From Gnetum montanum (Eukaryota; Streptophyta; Gnetopsida; Gnetales; Gnetaceae), in NCBI GenBank assembly GCA_015680685.1, contig MNCI01014892.1, positions 1 to 64,000 of the forward strand: a stretch of 64,000 bases of DNA. The letters are read 5' to 3'. The notes below the pieces were generated by a model that ran no database searches, was not told where the DNA came from, and was given only the letters and a program-made list of their open reading frames with translations. Positions 12,148 to 23,597 of this stretch are shown here, one piece after another (positions within the stretch are counted from its first letter, which is position 1; each line of letters opens with the position of its first letter). The translations under genes and the position numbers were made by a program.

Positions 12148-12904
12148 TGTGAAGTCAAAGATATGAATAATCAAGTTAATGTAAATGATAAGAATGATCA
12201 AATGGTAGCACTAACAATGAGACTAATGCAATAGATCCAAGAAGTCTTAGTGAATCCCAAGTTAGAGGTTAAATTCCACCAAGTATACTAAGTTATAAAT
12301 TAAAAATTTCAAAATAGAAATTATTACAATTTCTAATTAAAATATTTAAAATGGTAATAGGAATGAAGATAAATCTTTGCATGATTATCTAAGAAAGCTT
12401 CAAAGGGTCTTCAAATCACAAGAATTACATAAAAAAATAAAGATTTCAAGGGAAAATGTAAATGATGACATGGTATTAAAAGTGTAAAGATCCATTTTCA
12501 CTAAGTGCAAGTAGGTTGCAATGATGATAGATGCAATAGGTAAAAGTATTTGTTTTTCCTTCTTTAAACTATAATCATGGTTAGAATCATATGATGTGAT
12601 ATATAAATTAAGTTGAAATGATTTATAAAGTACAAAGGATATTGTAAATAAAGAATTTGTTGCACAATGAAGAGGAACACACAAAGAAAGAGGTGTATAG
12701 TCATAGTAGAGTTTGTGAAATATTCTTAAGTAATTCAAAATAACTTGAAAGACCACAATAGTATAAGATTAAAGAGGATAAGAACAATAAATACCGTGTT
12801 GAATAAATAACAAATTCAAAATAGACCATGGCCACCGATCTTGTTTGAAGTACCTAGGTAGTTAGGGATCATCCTTCATTACCTGAGTGGGGTCTTTGAC
12901 TATT

Positions 12905-12986
12905 GGGCCCACTTAGCAGTATGTGGGAGCTAGATGGATAAAGTATGAGACAATAAAAATTGATCCACATACTGCTAAGTGGGCCC
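12905..12986. repeat. Perfect 22-bp hairpin with 38-nt loop
   Basis: The arms at 12905-12926 and 12965-12986 are exact reverse complements (core GGGCCCACTTAGCAGTATG). The loop is AT-rich. In this heavily mutated region a perfect 22-bp stem stands out. It could be a small foldback element or an RNA hairpin precursor. No further evidence for either. Confidence 0.8.
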
Positions 12987-13428
12987 CATTGAGCCCACTT
13001 ACTAAATTCTCATGTTCCTAGGATGCCTAAATTTAAAGTTGAAATGAGCCATGATGATGTTTGCAAAGGGTCCTACTATGCTGCTTGTAGGGCCACAAGC
13101 TTTTTGTTTCAACTCATGAGAAGCATAAACAAAAACATTTTGGACTTTGAACCACTTACCTATGACACCAACATAGCATCCCTAGAGATGTCACTAGCCT
13201 AATGTGCTTAAATTTTGATTTATTACGTAATGTTTTAACTTGTTTTTGAACTTATGTTACCTTATTTAAGGCAATTTGATAGCTTTTCATATTGCACTTT
13301 TTGAAAAAACAAAGAAAAAAGGTTGTAGAACACGAAACTAGCTTCATAGCAAGTTGTCTTGAATGCTACCTCTCCCCATATATGTTGATTGGGCTAGTTT
13401 CAGCCATACCATCCTGCACCCTTATAAA

Positions 13429-13585
13429 TTTGGTCACGAGGGACCGTTGGGCCAACCCTTGGTCACGAGGGACTTTTTGGCCAACACTTGGTCATGAGGG
13501 ACCATTGGGTCAACACTTGGTCACGAGGATCCATTGGGCCAACCCTTGGTCACGATGGTCTATTGGGCCAACACTTGGTGACAAA
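13429..13585 (+). repeat. 29-bp minisatellite, about 5.5 copies
   Basis: Units begin TTGGTCACGAGGGACC and continue with a TTGGGCCAAC core. 29 is not a multiple of 3, so successive units are read in different frames. The 165-codon open frame across it (13292-13789) therefore repeats LVTR, WSRG and LGHEG in rotation. That frame is best explained as a by-product of the stop-free repeat, not as a gene. Confidence 0.85.
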
Positions 13586-13924
13586 GCCGGACCATGCAGA
13601 CGACATGACACCCCGAAAGTCCTAATGCTTGCGAAGTCGCTTCCAAGCATGCCTACCGCCCTATATGGCATAGTCAATGTAGCACTAGGTCATAAGGTCA
13701 ATTTGCATGAAAGAGGCACTAAGGGTAGACCGTACAGTCTGGGAAATTTTCTAACTAAATTACCCTTAAATATGTCCTTCAGGCGATGATGAATTTCAAC
13801 ATTTGCAATTGTTCACACAGTGGAAGTTTTTCAAATTCCTCTCTATGACTCGTGATTGTGCATCCCGGCCATGCTAGACCCTCCCTATTTTAGCAAATTC
13901 TAAAGGGTTTTTAGCAACAATGGA

Positions 13925-14200
13925 GGATAAAATAGAACCAACAAATTTCAAAATTATAGATGCAATAATTATGACAAGTATGGACATATAACAAAATTTT
14001 GGGATGATAAATAACATGCTTATTTTCTTTAAGCATCATAATCTCAAGAGGAACAAGTTAATAATAATAATAAAGAGTTTAATAATCATTAGGAAATTTC
14101 CTACATTGAAAATTATATGGCTATTTCTCACTACCATTATGTATTTGAAGATGAAAATTTACCTAATTTAGAATGGAAAGTCAAGACAAACTAGGTGTAT
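13925..14200 (+). pseudogene. Copia-type gag remnant
   Basis: Codons at 13961-14002 read CNNYDKYGHITKFW, a CX2CX4HX4C zinc knuckle in which the second and last Cys have become Tyr and Trp. The DKYGHI core is typical of Ty1/copia gag. Downstream text (NLEWKVKTN) could be the start of the protease region but no active-site motif is visible. Heavily decayed fragment, no LTRs assigned. Confidence 0.5.
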
Positions 14201-16289
14201 CAGGCATTGATAATGAATGCAGATTTCATATACTCAAGAATATTTATTTATTAAACTTTCAAATAAGAATAGAAAAAGGATACCATTAGATGTTAGGTTG
14301 TAGGCTAATACCCAAATTTTGTTTTTGTTATTTCTCATGTTTTCAAGTCAAGATGGTCAAAATTTAATTATATACCATCGAAGTCAAAGCACATGTAAAG
14401 TTATAAGAACAATTTTTATTTGCATAAAGGAGTGGATATCAAGTTATAAATAAGGTTGTTTCCCTCCATGTAGATAAACCAATGAAACAATGAAGCATTG
14501 ACAATGCAATCAATTTATGTCAAATTATGGTTTCTCCTCTCTTATTCCATCCTTTTAGCCAATAGGCCAATTATCAATTGGTTGGACTTTATCTCAAAAA
14601 ATAAATAATTCTATTCATAACATTATGCCAAGGGATAAACATTTTCAAAGGAATTATTATGGGTATGTAATAGCAATAATAATGCACAATCATTTTAATA
14701 TGTGTATAGCAACAAAAAACAACAGAAAATTTTAAACTAAATAAATTAGTAAATCAATTATGACATATCATTAATTTGAAAAAAAAAATTCTCTCAACCA
14801 CATAATGAATATATGTTTTAAATATATAGATAAACAAGTCTGTCCATTTGAAGCCTTCATTCCATCCATTATAAATCTCCCATAATCTCTTAATTTTTCA
14901 AATCCATCTTCCAATTTCATTTCAATGGCTCTTCTAATAATTTCACATAGTTTCAATCTCATAATGTTACCTCATCTATAATCTCTTAATCTCTTAATTA
15001 GACCCTCACAATCAATCTTACAAAATTATTTTGAAGTTTGTTTCAAGAATTTGGAGTTTCCATGTATCAATGGATGCTAAACTTTTTAATCTTTCAATAG
15101 GAATTTAATTTCAAGTTCTATTTTATTATAAATTCATATTTCCCACCTTTTTCTCACAAGTGTTTGTTAAAATGATTTTGATCAAGTTTATTCTTGTTGA
15201 TAGAAAAAACAAGACCTAGTTGCATATGTTGATGCCTTACATGTTTTCAACACATTTATGATAGAATTGTAAGTTTAAGTGCTCTGATTTTAGAGAATTA
15301 GAATTTTTGTTTTACAAATTCAATGAGAACCTCAAAATCATTAAATGTAATAGTAAGATTTCATAGATTCAAATCTTTCCATGCTTGGGATCATATCAAA
15401 TTGAGTTCTTTGCAAATTCTACAATCAATGCAAGTTTAAATCTTAATGATCTAAGTCAATTTAAATCCCAATTACATTTATAGACTCATTTCATTAAAGA
15501 CATTAGATTTTCATGCCTTTGTTACTTTAGGCTTTTCATGTCTTTAATTTTCCTTCCATATAATTGATAAGAGGTCTTTAATGATTTAGTAGCCTTAATT
15601 ACATGAAGAATGGTTATTAATATTAAATTAGATAGTATTTTTTGTATTTTTATCATCTTTTTGCCTAGTACAACCTAATCACTAGTAAGCAAGAATTAGT
15701 GGACTAGTAGCCATCAAAATAGATAGTAGCCAAGTAGTCTAACTCAGCCTAGTAGTCATCAATATAGGAAGTAGTATGACTCACACTAAGTTTGTTATCT
15801 TAATTTAAAGAAAAAAACAACTCAAACCACTCTTGTAGCCATATGGCACTAGCATTTTTGCTTAAAAACTATTCAATTATCTATTGCAATAAAATTGTAA
15901 CCTAATTGCAACCATTAGAACATCATGAAATGCATTAACATTGCAATTGTGGCTAACTCATATTCCACTTGCACCAAACTCATAATTTCATAAACCAAAT
16001 ATCATACCCCATAATTATTCACAATAATCCTAAATCCATTATAGTCCTTTCTATACACCCTAACGTTAGAGTTAGTGTTAATAAAACTATTAAAGTTCAA
16101 GGTAAAGGTTCAATTAATGTTCTTATAAGTTCAAGTGGATCATCTACTATTACCAATAGGCTATTTATTCTAATGTTAGCTTACAATTTATTTAGCTAAG
16201 AGCTGAAGGTGGTACGCCTACTATTGAATTTTGAAATTGTCACACCTAAAATGAAAAAATTCTATGCCTATTACCTACTTTCTATACCC
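14201..16289. other. AT-rich stretch, nothing recognised
   Basis: No coding region, RNA gene or clear repeat was found. Around 15.66-15.79 kb there is a loose clustering of CTAGTAG(C/T) words without a regular unit. Confidence 0.4.
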
Positions 16290-17342
16290 TATGGACCTTT
16301 TAGTTTTTGTATGACAAAACATTAAGAAAAATGGAAAACAAGTTTGTTGTATGTGTGTATAGTAGTTGTACTTGTAGGACAAGAACTTGGATTGAGCATA
16401 GTTGCAAACAAGGAACAATGCATTCATCTTGCAAGAGAGAGTGAATAAAGACGTCTTTGTTCATGCAAGAGAAAGTAAAGAAAGACGTCTCTAGGAAGCA
16501 ACAAATGTCTTGGTAGATTTGGAATGAAGTTAGAGAAAATTCAAAAAGATGTCTTAAGAAATAGCAAGACATCTTTCCCCAGCCAAAGACATCTTTCATG
16601 AGGCAAATACATCTTTACAGAATGTAGAACAAATACAGAAAGATGTCTTTCATTGAGCAAAGACATCTTCCAGAGTAGAGACTTTAGAAAGACATCTTTC
16701 AGGAAACAAAGACATCTTCCTAGATTTGAAAGAAAATTTAGAGAGACATCTCAAGCATGAGAAAGATGTCTCCCATGATCATTAGTGACTATTAGCTAGT
16801 AGTTGCACCAATTTCAAGAAGGATTTAGCAACAGGATAGCTATACGAAGACTTCATATGCATTTGGAAATGTGCAAGCCTTATTGTATTCATAGTACAAT
16901 CATTTGTAATCATTTAATTCTTTGTTGGTCTTCATTGTCTTATAATTTTGGGATTGTAAAGTGTGTTATACCTAATTGTACAAGGATCAACAAATTGAGT
17001 TGCAATATTTCCTTGTAATTCTTGTTCTTATTTCCTTGAGGGGTTGAGTTCCTTGAGCTTGTCAAGATCCTAAGAGATTGAGTTTTTGGTGCTACAGTAC
17101 AACACTCTAATGTAGAGCTCAAGTTTGTAAAGGTTATGGAAGCCTTGAAACCACATTTCCAAGCATGACGGGACCTTGCAGGGTTGAGTGACTGGTGTTG
17201 TGGTACAACACTTCAAAGTGAGGCTTGATGATTGTACAAGGTGTGGATCCTTTAATGAGATTTTGAGAGCAAGGGTTCTTCAAATCCTTGGAGTTTGAAG
17301 TCTAGAAGTCAATATTGGAAGGCTACACTCCACTTGTTGACA
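16290..17342 (+). repeat. Element A 5' LTR
   Basis: It aligns with the split 3' LTR from TATGGACC (TGTGGATC in the 3' copy) to an end in GACA. It includes GACAAGAACTTGGATTGA and later GTGCTACAGTACAACACT. The TATA box has decayed to TATACGAAG at 16841, while the 3' copy keeps TATAAAAAGG at 55685. U3 contains a dense array of GACGTC-derived palindromes, annotated separately. Confidence 0.85.
16447..16775 (+). promoter_or_regulatory. Array of AAAGACGTCTTT palindromes in A U3
   Basis: About 13 copies of a 12-bp motif occur. The copy at 16447-16458 is the perfect palindrome AAAGACGTCTTT. Most others are AAAGACATCTTT or AAAGATGTCTTT, exactly the two products expected from deamination of the methylated CpG. 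The array lies upstream of the TATA position. GACGTC is a core bound by plant bZIP factors, so an enhancer role is plausible. The same motif recurs inside the element at 19168-19316. Confidence 0.85.
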
Positions 17343-17349
17343 AAACCAT

Positions 17350-17365
17350 TGGCATCATCAAGCCT
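17350..17365 (+). other. Candidate primer-binding site of A
   Basis: TGGCATCATCAAGCC follows the 5' LTR after 7 nt and resembles the initiator-Met site TGGTATCAGAGCC with one substitution and a 2-nt insertion. Confidence 0.5.
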
Positions 17366-17403
17366 TGCAACAAATAGTCACAAGAATAAAAGGATAAGTT
17401 CAT

Positions 17404-18990
17404 GTTTGATTCAAAAGTAAAAATTGTTTATATTATGCATTGAATAAATCTAAATTCAATAGGATAGTAGGATGTAAAATGGCCAAATAAATTTGGAAAA
17501 TTTTAGAAGCTACTTATGAAGGAACCTCTATTAATAAGTAACTGAAATTGTTAGTTCTACAAAGTGAATATGATAAACTCAAGATGTGAGAAGGTGAGAA
17601 AATCAAGGATTATTTTTCTAGAGCCAACAATATTGTTGTAGCCATTAGAGGAACAGGAAAAGACTTGCTCAAAAGCAATGTCATCATCAAAATGATCAAA
17701 ACTCTATAACTTGAATTCAAGCCTAAGGTCATAGCCATGGAGGAAATCAGAGATTTCCTAACTCTAAAATTTGAGGAACTTCAAAGTGCTCTCATCACCT
17801 ATGAAATGAATCTCATAAGCAAAGGAGAAATTCAAGAAAAACCTATTGCTATAGAGATTGCCTCCAAAGAGGAGGTTAATGAGCATGATCAGGGCAATGA
17901 AGAGGAGATTACCCTTCTCACCAAGAAGCTTCAATGACTAATTGCTATGAAGAATGAAGGGGCATATTCATAAAGATTCAATCAAAATAAAGGTAAAGAA
18001 AGAGGTAAGAACTCTTTGAACTCTAACTTAGATTTTTCTTCTATTGAATGTTGGATGTGTGGAGGTAGAGGCCATGTGGCCTCTAAATGTCCTAGTAGCC
18101 TCAAGGTGTAATACAAGAAAAAATCCCTTGAAGAAGAAAAGAAAACCAACTTCTATACAAGTTGGGATGATGGGGGATAGAGTGAAGAATAAGTGGAGGA
18201 ATATGTAAGAAATTATTAGCTCATCTTCATGGCCCTCACTGAGGGTGATTCATTAGATGATGAACTAAGTGACGATGAAAGGTATGATTTATTATGTAAA
18301 GAACTTTTGAATTTTCAAAATCTTTGTACTAAGTTAAATAAACAAGTCTAAAGAACATGAAAGATCTTTGTTAAATTTAACTATTTCCAATCTTGATAAA
18401 CAACTCTCAAACCTCAAGGCTAAGAATGAGAAGCTAACTTTATCTTTCAAACAACCCAAAGTGGAAATTGCAAATGTTAAACTAATAAATGAATGATTAA
18501 CGAAAAAAGATAGAGTCCCTTAAAATGGTACTTGGACAAGGAAGAAGCCCACAGGACAACGTGGACTTGGAAGTTACCACCAAGAAGAGAAACCTTCATC
18601 TCATCTAAAGGAACCATCAAAGAACAAGGACTCTACATCAAGGGAAGCTTCTGTCTAACATAAGACTACTCAAAGGTTTGGTCCGTTTGGTTATTTTTGC
18701 AATAGGAGACTTAGATGTTATTATTTTAACAAGACTAGGCATAAACAAAGGGAGTGCAAGCTAAAGTTTTATCATATGAGTACATGGACATATCACAAGA
18801 CTCCTTGGTTTTATCAAAGTGAATCGAGAAACGGTTTTATGCAAGATCACAAAGAAGATTAGAAGTCAACCTAAAGGACCAAGGCAATCAAAATGGAATG
18901 GAGAATTAAATAATACCAAGGGCATCAAGATACTTTCCTTAACAAATTTGTAAGAGGAAGTCATGCATTGGACATTGTGAAAGTTTGGTT
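17404..18990 (+). pseudogene. Element A gag with two zinc knuckles
   Basis: The text IWKILEATYEGT (about 17.49 kb), EYDKLKM, EKIKDYFSRANNIV and LTLKFEELQSALITYEM (about 17.76 kb) follow the copia gag (UBN2-type) pattern. At 18049-18090 lies an intact knuckle CWMCGGRGHVASKC. A second, damaged knuckle CYYFNKTRHKQREC (second Cys now Phe) is at 18716-18757 in another frame. An acidic stretch (GDSLDDELSDDERYD) lies between them. Several stops and at least one frameshift make it non-functional. Gag would form the particle and bind the element RNA. Two separated knuckles are unusual and could mean a duplicated or composite gag. Confidence 0.75.
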
Positions 18991-19167
18991 TAAAGGAGAT
19001 TCCTCAAAAGAGGAAACACATTCCTTAGCTCTTTAGACACCATCATCTTCTAACAACATGATAGGTAGGTAGAGGTAAGTAGAGGTAAGGTTTAATTAAG
19101 ACTATAAACTAATGGAAACCTTCCAAAACCTCATTTTGAATTTTGAATGAAAAAATCTTTCCAAAGT

Positions 19168-19316
19168 GAAAGACGACTCTACTAAGACATCTTTGGCAGA
19201 ACAAAGATGTCTCTCTAGTTTTTTGTTTGTTGTGGAAAAGATGTCTTCGATGAATGAAAGACATCTACTAAATTTTTACATGTGAAAAAGATGTCTTTCT
19301 ATCGAAAAAGACGTCT
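19168..19316 (+). promoter_or_regulatory. Internal array of the A-family palindrome
   Basis: Seven copies of AAAGAYRTCTTT-type words occur in 150 bp (for example AAGATGTCTTT near 19279 and AAAGACGTCT near 19307). It is the same motif as in the LTR U3 array. It ends 35 bp upstream of a TATA box, mirroring the LTR arrangement. The array was either copied from the LTR or kept by selection for the same binding factor. Confidence 0.8.
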
Positions 19317-19350
19317 CATTTTTCATTCAAAGCACTCGTTTACATGTAGT

Positions 19351-19358
19351 TATAAAAG
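19351..19358 (+). promoter_or_regulatory. Internal TATA box of A
   Basis: TATAAAAG stands 49 bp before the ATG at 19407 and directly downstream of the palindrome array. A start site about 30 bp further on would give a very short leader for the accessory ORF. Confidence 0.6.
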
Positions 19359-19406
19359 ACAAAGCCCTCATTTTTTTTCGTATTCTTCCACAAAGACCAC
19401 ACAAAG

Positions 19407-21018
19407 ATGACTAGGGCTCCACCATTCACAGTGATTTTGGTAGATATGGCCCACAAGAAGGTTGGTATGCCGATAAATCCATCCAAGAAGCATGCAAGAG
19501 GAATTTCTAGCAATGTACTACCTTCACACATGCCCCAATTTCAAGGTACATGTGCTTAGCACATGTTTGAGGCTTCAAGAAATACCCACCATTATTTTTG
19601 AGTGTTCTCTTAATTTTCCTCTGCATAGACAATAGGCTCTATTTGATTATTTTAAGCTTTTACACTAGACTACATTCATTTCCATGAATTTTCTTGTGCC
19701 TAAAGTGTCAATTCAAGAATTCTATTATAGCATTATTCTTTCTAATGCAATTATGGAGGCTTTTACATCCACTATTGGTGGGATTGTTGTTGAAGTATCT
19801 CCTAAAATTGTTAATGCACTTTTGGGCATTTCTAGTCCTAATGTCTTCTAGGTTAGTATAGAGTCTATGCATGACATTTACAAAAATAGTATAATGCTTG
19901 TTACTCATGATGAATTCTATGATGTATTGTTTGGGAGAGATATGTCTTTTGATCAAGGTCACATTGAGCAAAGCAAGATTACTCTAGATGCCTCCACCTT
20001 ATCACTTATTATTTTGTACAATATAATGGTGAAGGGAGGAAGTTATAATTATCTACTATTAGCCCAAGGCTATGTACTATATTGTTTGCTTATATGGTTA
20101 CCATTAGGTCTAGGGCACACTCTTTGCCAAGACATTTTGATTCTCTATGCTAGGGAGAGAATCCTTGGCCACCCTTACCTCATCAACATGTTGATTTGTC
20201 AAAAAGGTATGCCTATCCCAAAGTTTCCATTGTTTAAAGGCAAGCGAAGTCTTGGTGAGTACATAAAGAAGAGAAGTTCTTCTCACGCAACAACATTAGG
20301 ACCAAGCACTAGATCACCAAAACAAAAGAAGGAGGCCTCACCATAGTTGAGAAGATCAAAATATTTTAGTGCTCAGATTACTTCCTCTCTAAAGAGGTTG
20401 TTTAGACCCATTGCCTGAGCCATTTGGATGCTTTGGAGGAACCTCTCTTCCTTGTGTAAGAACTTAGATGAGGCTGGGATTCCTCCTCCCTTTAATGGGT
20501 AGGTATTTGAGGAGGCCACTACTCCACTCATCTCTAATAAGAAGGAGGATGCTCCTATTCATCCCTGCCATTCTTCAATAGTAGGCCCCTTATACACATA
20601 CAACTTAGGGATGGAGTTAGATACTAAGCTAGAGGCAACCCTAGTTGGTGTTCAAGGGGAGCACCATGCTTCCATGTCACAACTGAAGCACCATATTCCA
20701 ATTCCTTCTACTTTTACTACTCCATATCATGCTGATGCTCTTAGCTCTTTTGAGCAATAAGCTATGGACAGCATCTTTGGGACCATGTCCAAATGGGTCC
20801 TAGTTTAGCAACTGCCAACTCCACTAGCTTCCTCTCAATTTCAAGTGAAGCTTTATCCTTGAAGAGCTCTAATGTAATGAGTTGAGTTAGATAAGGACAC
20901 TCAAAAATCCAACCATCCCAACACCAGCAGTGATGACAATAAGGAGGAGACTTATCATCCATCTTGAATAGCTGTGGGTTCTAAATCTAAGTATGCTACT
21001 AAGGTTAGTGATTAAGAC
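19407..21018 (+). pseudogene. Element A accessory ORF, unknown function
   Basis: The frame starts MTRAPPFTVILVDMAHKK and after one frameshift runs as a single frame from about 19,580 to 21,018 with about a dozen stops, mostly TAG or TGA. N-terminal part: IQEFYYSIILSNAI, then GGIVVEVSPKIVNALLGI. Middle: DASTLSLIILYNIMV, then LGHPYLINMLICQKGMPIPK. C-terminal part: basic RSPKQKKEASP, then low-complexity acidic text (NTSSDDNKEET). The layout recalls the plant transposon-associated ORFs found in some copia (SIRE-like) and gypsy elements, where its role is unknown. Here it follows gag directly, with no pol between. It has its own promoter-like array and TATA box. Confidence 0.65.
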
Positions 21019-21461
21019 CTTAGCATGATTTTTTTTCTCTCCTTTTGATGATAAAAAAGGATGAGACATTTTGTGGCTTTCATGTATGTGATTTTTGGAT
21101 TTTGCACATATGTGATTGAGTTGTCGATAATTGTACTCCGAGATGCTTATGGCTAGTTTGATGTAACACATTTTGTGAATGGTTTTTGATAGATGGTGTG
21201 TTTTCTAGTTATCTCTATGTGGTCTATTTATTTTTATTCTACCTTTTCTTTTACTTTCCTCACATCCTATTGATCCTCCATGCTTATCCTAATCCATGAT
21301 TGCCATAGGACATTATATGTCTTTATGCTTTTCTTAGAATACCTTTTATGATAATTGTGTATATATTGATAAATATCTATAGGTTTGATCTTTTTGATTA
21401 TATCCAAAAAGGGGGAGAAGTATTATGCAAGGCTAAACCATTTTCTTTAGTTTTAGACATT

Positions 21462-21478
21462 ACCAAAAAGAGGGATAT
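21462..21478 (+). other. Polypurine tract of A
   Basis: ACCAAAAAGAGGGATAT lies immediately before the 3' LTR start TGTGGATC, the expected site for second-strand priming. Confidence 0.65.
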
Positions 21479-21663
21479 TGTGGATCTTTTGGTTTTAGTA
21501 TGTTAAAACATTAAGAAAAATGCAAACCAAGTTTATTGTATGTGTGTAGTTGTCATGCTTACAGGACAAGAACTTGGATTGAACACAATTGTAGACAAGG
21601 AACAATGCATTCATCATGTAAGAGAAAGTGAAGAAAGATGTTTCTAATCATGTAAGAGAAAGT
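21479..21663 (+). repeat. Element A 3' LTR, first part
   Basis: It matches the first 185 bp of the 5' LTR (GTATGTTAAAACATTAAGAA, GGACAAGAACTTGGATTGA, GGAACAATGCATTCATC). It breaks off at AAAGT where element B begins. The alignment resumes without loss at 55262. Confidence 0.9.
21659..21663. repeat. Target-site duplication of B, left copy
   Basis: AAAGT here and again at 55262-55266 flank element B. In the uninterrupted 5' LTR of A the corresponding site is a single GAGAAAGTAAAG. Confidence 0.92.
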
Positions 21664-23581
21664 TGTAGCGACTGAAAACGTCAGTGGTTGGAACATCGAG
21701 AGGTTTCCAGGTGAACAGTTTAACCCTGGATCTGTGCGAGGGCCATGCTGAAGAGAAATAGAAATGGGGTGCCCTGAATGGTCTAGTTGATCAGACAGGA
21801 ACTTAATCAATGTATCTTAACCTTTCGTAAACGTTCATTTTGGAAACGATGTATGTGAAGTAAATCAATGAGCAATAAATGTAAAATGATGAAAATAGTG
21901 CAAAAGACGATGATAGTAAACAAATAGCAAAATAGACTTTGGTAAGAAAGTGCAGCACCCCAAGGTCACAAATTTGATCCTTTGTTCTGTTGGAAGGTGT
22001 ACAACTGAACATGTAACACTAAAGAGGCACAGCTTACACAAAGTAGTATGGTCACAGATCTCTAAACTATAGTCGGTAGCTTGTTGTTCAGGATTCTTCT
22101 ACTTGCCACTTTGCTCACTAAGATGCCAAAATGCTAAGCTCACAAAGGGATGTCTAGAGCCAACTAGAAAACTCAAAGCCAACTAGAGTGCTTAAAAATG
22201 CCAACTATGCTCTCTGAAAGCCAACTTAAAAGCCAACCACGCAAAAAGCCAACCCTTTAAGCATTGCTCGTCTGGGTATTTATAGGGCTAGGAGCAAGAC
22301 AAAAACGTGGTTTGGATGCCACATGTCCTAGGTCCCACAAGGTGTAAACATGTCTGTACTATGTAGGTGAGCAATGTCAGATGTGAACCTTGTTACGCTA
22401 TGACCATACTGCTAAATCTGCATGTGTTAAAATCTAGAAAGCATGCCGACAATGAAAACAAAATGGAGCCTATGCTCTAGGACTACGTCTTTCCTACTCT
22501 TGCAAGTAGGGTCAAGCGTAGGAACAATTTTGGGAAGTGAACAGGGGTATGCAAAATGAAGAAAACTTGTTGATTTTATTTGCTGAAGAGGTTTCAGGGT
22601 GATAATGATCATTGCCAATAAGTTTTGGAGCTAATCGAAGGTATTTTGATGCCTCCATGCAAGTGTTGCACTACTTACACTGTTCAGCATGTTGGTGTAG
22701 CATAAGTAATCGCTTGCTACGCTATGCTATGCTACGTAGCGTAGCATAGCGTAGCCACTGGTTTTGACAAAGGTCTTGCATAGAGACCGAGAGCATTTTT
22801 CTAAGGCTTAGTCAAGCAAACAATTGCAACTTTTTTCCTTCATGCCAGAAAGCCTTTGGACTTGTTGAGTTCATCCTTGGGGCATTCTTTTATTTTTGCA
22901 TCATTGCTACGCTGTGCTATGCTATGTAGTGTAGCACAATGTAGTAGTGAGTGTGTCATGCATCCTTATTTAATCTGCTATTTTTTTCCCAAGAAACCTT
23001 TCTTAAGGCCTAAGGGCTATGTGGGACAGCCAGTTTTGAAGGCTGAAGCATTGCCAAGTGCAATCCTCCAGTTGGAGTTGCTTGGCAGGGGGGCCTTTCT
23101 ACACCTTATCCCTGCTACATTGTGCTATGCTACATGGCGTAGCATGGTGTAGTACCCTATGTTGGTGGAGCAAGCTTGCTTGATGGTTGCAACATGGACA
23201 AATGCTTTGGAAGACTAACTTGATATCATCTTGCATCTTGGATGCTTAATTGGTCTCTTCAAGGCTTTCTACGCTGCGTAGCATAGCATATTTCTTTGTT
23301 AGAAAACTTGCCAAACTGTTTAGCTCATCCTGAACACTTTCGACAACTCCTAGCATGGTCCTTGGGTAGATTGTCAGCTGGGCCAATTGTCAAGTTGGGT
23401 AGGCTAGAGAGTCCAGCAGGCCTATCAGTCCTAGAGGTAGAAAACTTACCAGACTATATAGTCTATCCTTAGTGCCTACACTGTTCTGCCGACCCATTGT
23501 GATGTTGCACTTATGAAAATCCTTGCCCAAATTCCAAGGCTCTGCTGAAACATCAGGGTCCTGAAATTTTATGGTGTTTCA
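21664..23581 (-). repeat. Element B 3' LTR (1.9 kb)
   Basis: Bounded by TGTAGCGACTG on the left and GGTGTTTCA on the right in window orientation. It matches 54075-55261 over both outer parts but holds about 0.75 kb (roughly 22.46-23.23 kb) that the other copy lacks. Read on the minus strand, a TATA box (CCCTATAAATACCC) lies at 22277-22284, with the palindrome-rich U3 upstream of it at higher coordinates. Confidence 0.9.
22700..23290. promoter_or_regulatory. GCTACGCTA/TAGCGTAGC palindromes in B U3
   Basis: Four clusters occur near 22706-22757, 22905-22945, 23114-23155 and 23268-23290. Each is a near-perfect palindrome built from GCTACGCTAT and its complement. The first spans about 40 bp and deviates from perfection only where CG has become TG or CA. 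The clusters lie upstream of the LTR TATA box in element orientation. The same words recur upstream of the antisense gene at 47223-47271 and in its introns. Confidence 0.85.
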
Positions 23582-23597
23582 ATGGCCCCTCTTTGTC
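23582..23597 (-). other. Polypurine tract of B
   Basis: Read on the minus strand, ACAAAGAGGGGCCAT stands directly before the LTR start TGAAACACC. Element C has almost the same tract (AACAAAGAGGGGCCAA) before its 3' LTR. Confidence 0.85.

Noticed and set aside
13292-13789. 165-codon open frame as a protein-coding gene
   Set aside because: Most of it is the 29-bp minisatellite, which is stop-free in all frames. The ends match nothing.
16285-16289. TACCC as the target duplication of element A
   Set aside because: The same pentamer occurs at 56139-56143, but that lies inside the aligned LTR, before its apparent CA end. After that end the flank reads TCCAA.
16447-16775. CRISPR-like array of regular palindromic repeats
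   Set aside because: Units are only about 12 bp, spacing is irregular, spacers are alike, and the array lies inside a plant LTR.
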